Assembly (NCBI GenBank): GCA_001792895.1
Contig: MARA01000119.1
Location: forward strand, 12,501 to 28,408
Length of the DNA stretch: 15,908 nt
Origin: Lentinus brumalis
Lineage: Eukaryota > Basidiomycota > Agaricomycetes > Polyporales > Polyporaceae
Direction: 5' to 3'
Part shown: piece after piece, positions 1 to 8,804 of the stretch
How positions within the stretch are numbered: the first letter of the stretch is position 1
Layout of the letters: each line of letters opens with the position of its first letter
Translations under genes and position numbers: made by a program
The notes under the pieces: model-generated
The model's input: only the letters and a program-made list of their open reading frames with translations
What the model was told of the DNA's origin: nothing
Databases searched by the model: none

Positions 1-414
1 GCGCAGGCACGAAATCATCGCGCAAGGGGAGCCCCTGCCAAAAACGCGATATAGTGGACACCACTTTTCACGCCTCGCGCGCGGCGCGTCAATGCACAGC
101 CACCGAACCTGGCTTGCCTACTATATGGGGAAGAAACAGTAGAAAGCAAGGACTATGGGCATTACTTGGGCTAGACGGCATTATTGGGTCACTACTGCAG
201 CGGACTAATGGGCACTTCAAACGCGGATCTATCCCTGCTTTCTACTGCTTCTAGTCGGATTTACTGTGTGCTTCAACCCTCTGGGAGTCACACGTATAGC
301 TGGCTGCTGGTGTGGTTGTTGCTCGGGCTACTAACCCGGGCAACAGACATGCACAGTAGACTGGTGTGTGGGGAGTCTACCGCGCTTTCGGACTCCTTGC
401 AACGAGGGACCGGG

Positions 415-480
415 CTCCTCTTCGGAGGGAGCTTGGGTTGCCCCCTATAGTGGGGGGCAGCCCGAGTTTCCGAAGAAGAG
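415..480. repeat. Imperfect 66-nt inverted repeat (hairpin)
   Basis: The inner stem pairs 435-445 with 453-463 (eleven pairs, one G.T) around a 7-nt loop. The outer arms 415-425 (CTCCTCTTCGG) and 470-480 (CCGAAGAAGAG) pair at ten of eleven positions. No TA-rich or CTAAT context suggests an intron. Function unknown. Confidence 0.5.
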
Positions 481-1032
481 AGAGTCCAGGGGGTGGAGAG
501 GAGGGAGGAAGGCCGGCTATCAGCTGGCTTTCCAGAGGGCAAAGGCGAGCGGGGCGCGTTCGAAGCGCGATAACAAAAAATATAATGATGCGCGATAGAA
601 GAAACCTATCAGAACTTGTAGAGTCATGCTAGAGCTTTGAATCGATGCCTTTGCCGGGCCTATTGAACGAGAACTGACGGACTGCCGTGTGCTTCAACCC
701 GCACCCGGACCAATAGTAACCCCATCCTTAGTGAGGGTTCTGGCATATAAACCGAACTTTGTAACGGTGCTTCAACGCGTTCAAGCGGGTTCACTGGACC
801 GCTTGTAGCGAGGTTAGAGCACTGTTCTAATGTGCCGTATTTCAGCACTTTAGGGCAGGCTGGGGTCAAGTAAGTAAGTAGTTGTTTGTATCGTAGTATC
901 GAGTTTAGGGCAGGTCGCTGCCGGTGAAGTAGGCGGCCAGTAAGTCTCAGTAAGTAGTCAGTATCTAACCCTAGAGTAGTGTTGTCCGGCTGAAAGTCGA
1001 ATAGAGACCGCGCTTTGACCGTTTACTTACCG

Positions 1033-1268
1033 CGTTGCTTACCGGACCAGTACCGCGAGCTTACTCGGACTAGTACCGCGAGCTTACCCTTATACAGCCA
1101 TTAGGTCGTGTGCTTACCGCGCTAGAAGTGCGTACTAGTACTGGATTGCTTACCCCGGACTATCAATCCCGCGAGCTTACCGGACTAGCAGCGCGAGCTT
1201 ACCGGACTAGCAGCGCGAGCTTACCGGACTAGCAGCGCGAGCTTACCGGACTAGTAGCGCGAGCTTAC
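1033..1268. repeat. 22-bp tandem repeat array
   Basis: The unit GCGAGCTTACCGGACTAGCA plus GC starts at 1171, 1193, 1215, 1237 and 1259 (last copy partial), with nearly no divergence in the core. Degenerate copies with period 22-23 start at 1033, 1055 and 1078. Between and after them lies a diverged duplicated block, 1095-1133 and 1312-1350, sharing CAGCCATT and CTTACCGCG. This is an expanding minisatellite; there are no unique spacers, so it is not a CRISPR array. Confidence 0.8.
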
Positions 1269-1671
1269 CTCCACTAGTATTCCGGGCTTATCCCTTCAGT
1301 TCGGACTTCAGCAGCCATTCTGTCATGTTCTTACCGCGTTAGAAGAGCGTGCTTAGCTCCTTTGAATCGCTTACTTACCGCATACTGACCATGTAAGTAA
1401 CCGCACTCAAGCCTGTTGTAGACAGTTGAATACATTCATTTCCCTCATACCTGACTGCATGTCTGACACCCAGAAGGGCTATAGAAAGTCATAAGCATGC
1501 CTGAGACGACCTGAAGTGACCATCAGAATGTGTCTTGAGTTGCAGGCATGGTTTGCACTTGTATGCTCTGGCCAGTCAGCAGGCCATACTGGAAGCACAA
1601 TATTATTGTAGACCTAGAATGACATGATATGCGAAGCTGAGAGCTCATACTGACATGCAGGAGCATGCTAG

Positions 1672-2624
1672 ATGGTGTGCAGACAGAGAGAGGAAGTGGG
1701 GAGGCTCCGCATGCAGCATGCACACACCCTTTTTAAGTGGGTCAAAGGCCACACTGGACACCCCAGCAATGAGGCGGCAGACAGATGCGCTGCCGCTGGG
1801 GCAGATAAGCTGGCAGATGACATGATCTCCTCAACCCTTCCCCTGGCATACTCACTCTCAAGCGTGGAGCTACAGGCAATGACCCAGAAGGCGGTGTGTC
1901 ATGCCATCAGGGCACACAAGAACCACCTCCTTCAGCCACGACCACAGACAGTAGCCAACCTTGACCGCATAACAAGTGAGCTCCTGGCAGCCTATGGCAT
2001 CAAGCTCCACAACAAGGCCATCTGGTGTTCCTTTCATGCATGCGATGTCTCTTGGCCTGTCCACAGTTCCTATGGATGGCCACCTACGATGCCTACATGA
2101 TTGGGACCCACTGGCTCCGACCCGACATGTCTGTGGACCTACGTGCACATGCTATATGCGCTCAATGCAGAGAGTGCGAGTCCATGACACACCTGCTCTT
2201 CAAATGCAAAGTGCACAGCCTGGAGATCATCTGGTGGCTGCTCAAGCAGCTCTGGACACACACTGGGACTGTGCAAGTGGTGGGCGGGATTATCCTGGGC
2301 ACAACTTTCGAGGCCGCCTGTGCGGTTTTTGCGATGCCCGAGGGAGGGCAAAGGACAGCAATCGAGCACCTGTGGTGCATCTTGTGCACCGAGGCCCTGC
2401 ACCTGGTACGGAAACTCTGGTGCCAGCGTGTTGTCAGGAACGAGAGTGGTGATTTCACTGAGGATGAGGTGACTTACAGTTTCTACATGACTCTGGAGCC
2501 TCAACTGAGCCTCGACCGGTGCATGGCAGTGCTCTATGCGACTGGTAAGAAGGCCCTCTGGCCAGAGGATCTGGCTGCCAGTGATAGACCGAGGCTCAGA
2601 CCTCCTGCCAAAATGGGTTATTGA
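1672..2624 (+). pseudogene. 3' end of non-LTR retrotransposon ORF (RNase H tail, zinc knuckle)
   Basis: Two overlapping frames make one degraded protein. The first (from about 1672, first Met arbitrary) has the C-terminal RNase H signature KWVKGHTG followed by NEAADRCA, whose Asp fits the last catalytic acid of the RNase H fold. The second frame, running to the stop at 2624, carries FLWMATYDAYMIGTHWLRP and a C-x2-C-x2-C-x4-H-x4-C cluster at about 2157-2207. This is the usual C-terminal layout of Tad-like LINEs, and of LINE-derived RNase H proteins, in Agaricomycetes. The frames join near 2067, where one base appears to be missing between PVHS and FLWM. No reverse transcriptase or full RNase H core is readable upstream, so the copy is 5'-truncated, as is normal for LINEs. 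Family assignment is from motifs, not alignment. Confidence 0.75.
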
Positions 2625-2899
2625 TTGCGGGGTTTTAGTGGGTATCAAGTGTGGGCATTGTGGTAAGGTGCTTGCCTGTGCAGTGCCAATCTTCTATTGT
2701 CTTCCCTTGGAGTCCTACACTTTGTGTGTAACTGACATTTCCTCACGGTGTGATATCTATGGTGGCACGTTCTGGGTTCTCAACCCTCGGACGGGTCGCC
2801 TAGCATGTCCGGCCTGAAATCTCGGGCTGCTGTTGCATGACCAGGCCCCCTGGGGATTATTGCAACTAAGGACTTATGCGCTCCACCAAAAGAATCTCA
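2625..2899. other. Possible LINE 3' untranslated region; no gene
   Basis: There is no coding signal between the LINE stop and the Copia LTR at 2900. No poly(A) tract or simple-repeat tail marks a LINE 3' end, so the exact end of that element is unknown. Confidence 0.4.
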
Positions 2900-3084
2900 T
2901 GTTGAAACAGGAAACTGGGCACATGAGCGAGTGATGACGAGTGATGGGTAGATTCAACGACTTGGTAGTACTAGCAGACACATGTATTGTAGATGCCCAC
3001 CAAAATAAGGTTTTAGCAGACTAGATTCTGTACAGTACCAATGCACTTTGTCGGGCTGTACGGGCACATGGCTTACTTACAACA
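2900..3084 (-). repeat. Copy A 3' LTR
   Basis: 185 bp, plus-strand ends TGTTGAAACAG and CTTACTTACAACA. It aligns along its whole length with 4423-4608 but has many substitutions, mostly CG to TG or CA exchanges, and small indels. It is much more diverged than the LTR pair of copy B, so this copy is probably older. Confidence 0.85.
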
Positions 3085-3154
3085 TGGCCCTTGAGCCTGT
3101 GACTATACCAGAGAATATATATCAACGATATGAATCACCTTAGGATATCCTTCA

Positions 3155-3966
3155 TCAACATCGAGTTGTGCCATGCATGTTGAAAGGTGCCCCTCCACCT
3201 TGCCTCCATCCCCTCTGCTCCTGGGTGTTCTTTGGGTCGGAGTGTGACTTGGGAGTTGGGCCATTATGAATGTAATGGCCAATGCTGCCGCACTGGTGGA
3301 ATGTGATGTCGGAGTGGGTAACATAGACAGCAGTGAAGTCGGGGAAGTCCAAAACCTTGGACTAGCTGCGGCTGGCCACAGAGCTGAGCCTCGAAGCCAG
3401 TGATGCAGGTGGTGACAGTGCTGATGGTGAGCAAGTTGAATTGAAGTGACTCAAGCTGCATGAGGATGGGGGTGTACAGTGTACTGTGGGGGAAGGCCTT
3501 TGATGATGATGATGACACCGACGGTGGTGGTAGGACACGGGGTGTAGGAGAGCTCGAGCGCTCGAGTGCGGATATGACCAATCCAACTGACAGCAGACTT
3601 GTCCTCCTTCTTGACCATGTGCAGGAATGAACAATGAAGTGAAAGATTGAAGTTGACTGACAAAGAGCGATGCACTTGCTTGAGTGCTTCCTACATCTCA
3701 CAAGGGCTTTCCATATCCGTGACAAAAGGCACCTGGGAAGGCTCAATTGCAAGCATGATCTTTGACCTGGCCATCTCCCGCTTCCTCTGCAGTGCCTGCA
3801 CCTCCTTTGAACCCTTTGGCATGTTCTCAGATGGGACCTCAGTTGCTGGGTGGACAACATTCCAGAGTTTCAGTGCAACCAGGACAGCGGTCATTTGAAT
3901 GTGCCATACTTGGTAATTGCCCTTGATGAGCTGGGAGATGTGAAGTTGTCTAGGCTTAGTATCCAT
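3155..3966 (-). pseudogene. Broken Copia gag (copy A)
   Basis: The frame begins at 3966 with MDTKPRQLHISQLIKG and is collinear with the gag of copy B (7725-8525). It is broken by a stop after SPCEM, at the site where copy B reads SPREMWEAL, and by later frameshifts. The zinc knuckle near 3270-3300 has lost two of its four ligands: the first Cys reads Phe and the last Cys reads Gly, relative to C-x2-C-x4-H-x4-C in copy B. It can no longer make a full Gag. An open frame extends past the start codon into the nested insertion upstream, but that extension is accidental. Confidence 0.85.
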
Positions 3967-4242
3967 TATGGTAGAAATGGGGGCGAGTTCAAGGACAAGA
4001 GCACACAAGAGGGAACAGGAGATGATAGCAGTTGGAAGAGCTCTAGCAAACACGTAGAGAGACACATTGCAACGAGTGTGTACATATACATGACAGTAAC
4101 AAAGCAGTACTAAAGCAGAGTAACAAAGACCATACACCAAGTAATCACAAAGGGTAACAAACATCATTATACATTAGAAAGTTCTGGAACCATCGCGAGT
4201 AATGCGCGAGCTCAGAATCTAATCAGAATATTCAATGTCCAT
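3962..4242. mobile_element. Nested insertion with TCCAT target duplication (LTR-like)
   Basis: Compared with copy B, copy A has 271 extra bases (3967-4237) exactly at the gag start codon. They are flanked by TCCAT at 3962-3966 and 4238-4242. The plus-strand sequence before the insert matches the gag start, and that after it matches the leader of copy B. A 5-bp duplication, the length and the lack of coding capacity suggest a solo LTR of another retroelement. Its ends (CATTGAATATTC and CTACCATA on the minus strand) depart from TG...CA, so the class is not certain. Confidence 0.7.
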
Positions 4243-4410
4243 GTCGAGCGGTAGTAGTCACGGGTGTAGAGGATGGGGTAAAGATAGGCAAGCTTGGTGT
4301 TGAAAGATGCGACAATCAAACAGCAGTTGCTCAGGAGGTTACTGACCATTTGCGAGCAGTTGTGGACAAGGAGGCGACAAGGACAGCAAGAACAAGCAAT
4401 TCAAGCTGCA

Positions 4411-4422
4411 GGGCTCATAATC
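4411..4422 (-). other. Primer-binding site of copy A
   Basis: On the minus strand this reads GATTATGAGCCC directly after the 5' LTR, one mismatch from the copy B site GGTTATGAGCCC. See the copy B site for the tRNA interpretation. Confidence 0.6.
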
Positions 4423-4608
4423 TATTGAAACAGAAAACTGGGCACGTGAGCGAGTGATGACGAGCAACAGGTAGATTCAACAACTTGGCAGTACTAGCAG
4501 ACACAGTGTTTCGTAGATGTCTGCCAAAACCTTACTTTGGCAGACTCCGATCTGTACAGTACCAAAGTGCTTTGTCAGGCCATACGGGCACACAGCTTAC
4601 TTACAACA
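4423..4608 (-). repeat. Copy A 5' LTR
   Basis: 186 bp direct repeat of 2900-3084. The terminal dinucleotide next to the primer site is mutated: TATTG stands where the other copies read TGTTG. Confidence 0.85.
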
Positions 4609-4621
4609 TGTCGAATGAGTG

Positions 4622-4999
4622 CTGAGTGTTACAACTGATCGTCAAGGGGGATCAGGGAAGACTCACGAGATGAGCAGGGGCATTGACGAGCACTTGTGCA
4701 GCGAGAGCGGAGCAAGGCTCGACGATCAGGGCTGGGGACAAGATGTATTGAGAGAGGTATCTACAGAGCGAAGTACAGCTTGGCTTACCTGGGGACAAGA
4801 GGTTGAAACTGAGGGTCCCCAGGTAGCGCTGGTGGTCTTATATACATGGGGGAACAACAGCGTCAGAAGACAATAGTGTGAGAGACATCATGGATGGAGA
4901 CAATAACGTGAGAGAGACCATGGGAATCATGGTGATCAAACAATAGAATGACTGGGAAAGGAAATGAATAGCACCGGGGAGGCTGTTTGTAACACTGAG
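4622..4999 (-). mobile_element. Solo LTR with CTGAG target duplication
   Basis: A 368-bp segment at 4627-4994 begins TGTTACAA and ends TTGTAACA and is flanked on both sides by CTGAG (4622-4626 and 4995-4999). Terminal TG/CA and a 5-bp duplication with no internal region define a solo LTR, presumably left by LTR-LTR recombination. The minus strand has a good TATA box (TATATAAG, about 4837-4844), so that strand is the likely element orientation; a Gypsy-type LTR is my best guess. It lies only 18 bp from copy A. Confidence 0.85.
4786..4825. repeat. Perfect 10-bp inverted repeat inside the solo LTR
   Basis: TACCTGGGGA (4786-4795) and TCCCCAGGTA (4816-4825) are separated by 20 bases. On the minus strand the hairpin lies just downstream of the TATA box, so it would be in the transcribed leader (R/U5). 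A role in RNA structure is only inferred. Confidence 0.6.
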
Positions 5000-6253
5000 C
5001 GCACAGACCACATTGTGCGATCATCATGAACTGATGATCTATAACTAATGGCGCAGCGGGGGGGTCCCACGTGGCTGCCATGTGCACTGTTGCTGCCGAG
5101 CATGCGAGGTGGCTGGGTGTCTGTGCCGAGCTTGTGAGGCACCCTGGGTGTCTGGCCGAGCCTGCGAGGCCCCCGAATGCTGAGTATCTTATGCCAAGTT
5201 CCGCGAGGTGTTCCGCTGTCAACAGTGAGGTATGAATTTTGGAGAAGTGAACTGCCAATTTCACAGCCCGCTTTCGAGATTTGAGGCTCATTACTTACTT
5301 ACTGCAACGGGTTGTAGTGCCGAGTTTCAGCATATATAAGTATTTAGATTTATCAACGGGCGACCGGTAAGTATCAGGTGCAATAGTTCCTACTGATGGG
5401 TTATATTGTCCCATTCCACTGATTATAGGACACTGGGTGTTGGGCCAACCTGCAAGGCCTTTCAGATGGACTGCCTTTGCTGTCAATTGCAGTGTGTGTC
5501 CGAGGAAATGATCTGAGGCTAACTTTTAGGATGCATCTATCCAGGTAAGCAATTAAGTACTTACTGCAACGGGTTAGATCTGGCTCACGGGTTTGTTATC
5601 TGGTCAAGCAATCTACGGGTCTCCTGTGCCTTATCAGTACTTACTGAAATGGGTTTGCTGTGGCTCACTGGGTTATCCTTACTTTTGCTTTGCACCACCG
5701 ACATGGCTTAAAAACGCACCCGCAGCTAGCTTCACAAGGTGTCATTGAATTTGTGTGAGCACAACTGAGCCTTAGGCAAAGCCTTACATAGCTGAGCCAG
5801 CGGCAAAGCTACATAGCGTTGAGCTGCAGGTTCATTTTCGGGGCAAAGCCACGGGTAACGAACTAGTGTGATTGATGATCCGAAGGGCTTCACATGTAAA
5901 AATGAAAAGACTAAAGAAGCAAAAGGGAATAGAGTCGAAGCCAAATAGAATAGAACCAAAGTCAAACAACGAAAGGGCTGGAACAGCCAAAGGTCGAACT
6001 ATGAATAGACACAGAGATGAATAATGAAGGGTCAAATGGTCGCAGGGTAATAGGGTGATGCTAAATGAACTGAATATAGTAGAACGATGAGAAACGAACC
6101 AAAGACGAAGACCATAGTCGAAGCAATGATGAAGAAGTCTGTCCAATGATTGTCGGTACCGAAGTGGTTCGAGAGATGAGGCGAGAAGGAACTATACTGT
6201 GTCAAACCACATCGAGGCAGGATGCTCGCGGTCGATTGAGGTCGATCAGCGTC
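5000..6253. other. No gene; degraded repeats and purine-rich DNA
   Basis: Apart from the 30-bp repeats at 5095-5184, this holds dispersed degenerate copies of CTTACTGCAACGGGTT (near 5298, 5568 and 5638) and of GGCAAAGC..TACATAG (5773-5815). A strongly purine-biased tract runs from 5885 to 6140. Open frames on the minus strand of that tract are rich in Phe, Leu and Ser only because the strand is pyrimidine-rich. No protein family recognised. Confidence 0.5.
5095..5184. repeat. 30-bp tandem repeat, three copies
   Basis: Units start at 5095, 5125 and 5155 with the core GCCGAGC.TG.GAGG. A decayed relative (GGGCCAACCTGCAAGGCC) lies near 5441-5460. The copies differ by several substitutions each. 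Confidence 0.7.
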
Positions 6254-6379
6254 GGTACGAGTAGAGGTCGCTCAGTACGGCTCGATAGGCTTCGCCGAGG
6301 TTCGGTACGACTCGCTAGGCTTCGCCGGGGTTCGGTACGACTTGCTGGGGTACGACTTGGTTTGGTACGACTTGCTCCT
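6254..6379. repeat. GTACGA minisatellite with 15/30-bp period
   Basis: Units starting GTACG occur at 6275, 6305 and 6335 (period 30), then at 6350 and 6365 (period 15). The 30-bp units contain CTTCGCCG.GGTTCG. It sits in a TCGA-rich stretch (about 6225-6480) unlike its surroundings. Because 15 and 30 are multiples of three, it gives repetitive open frames (SVRL..LRRG on plus), but nothing else suggests coding. Confidence 0.75.
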
Positions 6380-7350
6380 GGTCGACAATAGCTCGAAAAG
6401 GTGTCGAAGAGGTCGAGGGAAGAAGGATGAAGGCAGGAGAAAGGCAAAGACGAAGCTGGTGACGATCGAAGTCGGCTGGAAGTTGTTCGAAGGTCCAAAG
6501 AGGTCGCAAAATCCGGGCACAGACAGGTATGATGCACATCAACGCACAATAGCTTAGTCAAGGAACATAAGGACAGCCTCCCACAGAACTCACCGCAGCT
6601 GAACGCCTCCTCAATCAGGTTGAAATCGGGCGAGTAAGGGGGCAGAAAGATGAGCAGACTGCCTGCCATACATACCTCTCAATCTCTAGCAGGGTCCGAC
6701 AATTTGTATCACTCACCTGCAGCCTCTACTGCATCACACACAACACTGCTCTTGTGCACGCGACAATTGTCAATGATGAGGATGCTGTTGGGACCGGGGT
6801 ATGGGTTCATCTTTGGCAACTGAGGTATCACGACATGTCAGAGGCATCATCCTCCCTCTCCGACCGCAGCACCGTCTCACCAGATCCTTGATAACCCAAT
6901 CATAGAACTCCTCACCTTCCACAGAGCCCCGCACCACATGGATTGTGAGGAAACCATCGAGGGATAGCGCGGGCAAGATGCTGTGGCAAATGCCATGGTT
7001 GAATGACTTCACTTTGCAGGCTCGCTCGCCAGTGGGGGCATGGCCATAATGCCTGAAACTTGTCCAGTTGTCCTTGCTAGACCCGTCTGCGAATACAAGC
7101 TGCTGCGTGGTGAATCGAGAGGTGATGTCAGCCAGCCACTGCGCCTGTGTGATTTTGTCACATTGTGCAGCTGTTGCGTGAAGTTTTCTTGTATGTGATC
7201 CCAAGGGACACCAGACCACGATGGATTGTGGCAATGGAGATGTGTTGACCGTGATTGACAGCCACCCAGGACACGATCTCGTTGAGGTAGACAGAGGGGT
7301 AGGAACGCACAAGGTCACGAACCTCCTCCCAGACCACTGTGCTCAGAACC

Positions 7351-7545
7351 TGTTGAAGGTAACCCGGCGCCGTACCACGAGACGGGACGACGGCCTGGCC
7401 GATGTACTGTGCAGGTCAGACATCACTGAAACCTTATTTCAGTGACATCGACATGGACACTGTAGCTACACCTGTACTTAGGTCGTAACTGTAATCTGCT
7501 TCGCTCATCGTTGCTCTCGCTCATGTGCCGTAATCTGTTTCAACA
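7351..7545 (+). repeat. Copy B 5' LTR
   Basis: 195 bp, starts TGTTGAAGGT and ends TTTCAACA. It aligns without gaps to the right LTR and differs at 20 positions, all transitions and nearly all at CpG-derived dinucleotides. Confidence 0.93.
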
Positions 7546-7557
7546 GGTTATGAGCCC
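7546..7557 (+). other. Primer-binding site matching the initiator tRNA-Met anticodon arm
   Basis: GGTTATGAGCCC directly follows the 5' LTR. Its complement GGGCTCATAACC has the form of the anticodon stem-loop of eukaryotic initiator tRNA-Met (CAT anticodon), not the tRNA 3' end. Drosophila copia is known to prime from a 5' half of that tRNA cleaved in the anticodon loop, and the same mode is inferred here. Confidence 0.7.
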
Positions 7558-7724
7558 TGCAGCATAAATTGCTCGTTCTTGCTGTCCTTGTCGCATCCTT
7601 GTCCACAACCGCTCGCAAACGGTCGGTAACCTCCCGAGCAACCACTGTTTGATCATTGCGTCTTTTGACAATGAGCTTGCCTGTCCTTACCCATCCTCTA
7701 CACCCACGACTACTACCGCTCGAC

Positions 7725-8525
7725 ATGGACGCTAAGCCTGGACAACTTCATGTCTCCCAGCTCATTGAGGGCAATTACGAGGTATGGTGCATTCAAATGA
7801 CCGCTGTCCTGGTCGCGCTGGACCTCTGGGATGTGGTCCGCCCAGCATCCGAGGTCCCATCAGAGAACATGCTGAAGGGTCCGAAGGAGGTGCTGGTGCT
7901 GCAGAAGAAGCGGGAGATGGCCAGGTCGAAGATCGTGCTTGCGATCGACCCTTCCCAGGTGCCTTTCGTCATGGGTATGGAAAGCCCTCGCGAGATGTGG
8001 GAAGCACTCGAGCAAGTGCATCGCTCTTCATCAGTCAACTCCGCTCTTTCACTTCGTTGTTCTTTCCTGCGCATGGTCAAGAAGGAGGATGAGTCTGCCA
8101 TTGGTTGGATCGGTCGTGTCCGTGCTCGAGCCCTCGAGCTATCCCACACCCCTTGTCCTGCGACTACCATCAACATCGTCCTAGTCATCACCGAAGGCCT
8201 CCCCCCTCAGTATGCCCCCGTGCTCACCCAACTCGAGTCACTCCCGATCAACTCGCTCACCATCGGTGCTGTGACCACTCGTATCACTGGCTTCGAGGCG
8301 CAGCTCAGCCGTTCCGAGGCGAAGGTCTCCGACTTCCCTGACCTCATGGCATACATCGCTCATTCAGAGGTCATGTGCCATCAGTGCAGTGGTGTTGGAC
8401 ACTACCTCCGTGAGTGCCCCACTCCCAAGTTACTCTCTAAGTCAAAGAAGACCCAAGGAGATCGAGACGATGAAGGGGATCTACCTGGTGAAGGGGCGCA
8501 TTCATGCATGCAAGGCGAGGCTTGA
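7725..8525 (+). CDS. Copia-type Gag polyprotein with CCHC zinc knuckle
   Basis: 266 residues, intact. The start at 7725 (MDAKPGQLHVSQLIEGNYEV) is chosen over the in-frame Met at 7656 because homology with copy A begins here and the upstream 23 residues lie in the leader. The N-terminal two thirds has the look of the Copia gag (UBN2-type) domain: the NYEVWCIQM, LWDVV and SPREMWEALEQVH blocks are typical. A nucleic-acid-binding zinc knuckle follows, with ligands C218, C221, H226 and C231 (CHQCSGVGHYLREC). A basic, Lys-rich tail then leads to the stop. Gag packages the element RNA into particles. The uninterrupted frame, despite 10 percent LTR divergence, is notable. There is no downstream pol. 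Confidence 0.88.
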   Translation: MDAKPGQLHVSQLIEGNYEVWCIQMTAVLVALDLWDVVRPASEVPSENMLKGPKEVLVLQKKREMARSKIVLAIDPSQVPFVMGMESPREMWEALEQVHRSSSVNSALSLRCSFLRMVKKEDESAIGWIGRVRARALELSHTPCPATTINIVLVITEGLPPQYAPVLTQLESLPINSLTIGAVTTRITGFEAQLSRSEAKVSDFPDLMAYIAHSEVMCHQCSGVGHYLRECPTPKLLSKSKKTQGDRDDEGDLPGEGAHSCMQGEA

Positions 8526-8609
8526 CACCACGGCGGAGTCCCCTATTGAAGTCATCTGCCTGTGGTGATGGGTCCTTATTGGTGGGTACGGGCACAGGCT
8601 TAAGGGGCG

Positions 8610-8804
8610 TGTTGAAGGTAACCCGGTGCCGTACCACAAGACGGGACGACGGCCCGGCCGATGTACTGTGCAGGTCGGACGTCGCCAAAACCTTATTTTG
8701 GCGACATCAACACGGACACTGTAGCTACGCTTGTACTTAGGTTGTAACTGTAATCTGCTTCACTCATTGTCGCTCTCGCTCGTGTGCCGTAATCTGTTTC
8801 AACA
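8610..8804 (+). repeat. Copy B 3' LTR
   Basis: 195 bp, same ends as the left LTR. It is preceded by AAGGGGCG, a plausible polypurine tract for plus-strand priming, and followed by the second GAACC. Confidence 0.93.

Larger units (their letters stand above)
1..1420. other. Gene-free repeat-rich stretch
   Basis: No open frame here resembles a known protein; the frames are short and shift composition. Visible structure: a hairpin at 415-480, a motif GTGCTTCAAC at about 270, 690 and 768, an AAGT microsatellite near 868-885, and a 22-bp tandem array at 1033-1268. I cannot assign the stretch to a transposon family. Confidence 0.6.
2900..4608 (-). mobile_element. Decayed gag-only Ty1/Copia-type element (copy A)
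   Basis: Direct repeats at 2900-3084 and 4423-4608 are its LTRs. In element orientation the 5' LTR is the right-hand one. A primer-binding site abuts it at 4411-4422 (GGGCTCATAATC on the plus strand), and a purine tract lies beside the left LTR near 3085-3100. The interior holds only a broken gag; no protease, integrase or reverse transcriptase is visible. Gag, primer site and LTR ends match copy B at 7351-8804, so both belong to one family with the same reduced structure. Flanks TCTCA and TGTCG match at three of five bases, so no clear target duplication survives. A second element is nested at 3967-4237. Confidence 0.85.

Noticed and set aside
1171..1268. CRISPR-like evenly spaced repeats
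   Set aside because: The 22-bp units abut directly with no unique spacers, and the context is a eukaryotic chromosome.
3691..4167. 158-residue minus-strand frame read as one protein
   Set aside because: Its N-terminal part is the nested 271-bp insert and only the rest is gag; the fusion is accidental.
4609..4613. Target duplication for copy A (TGTCG versus TCTCA at 2895-2899)
   Set aside because: Only three of five bases agree, which is not convincing.
5832..6146. 104-residue hydrophobic minus-strand frame, possible membrane protein
   Set aside because: Phe/Leu/Ser richness follows from a pyrimidine-rich strand; no codon bias, introns or homology support it.
6680..6700. GCAGGGTCCG in the transposase intron, resembling the hAT-like terminal repeat
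   Set aside because: Only about ten bases match and there is no partner end or target duplication.
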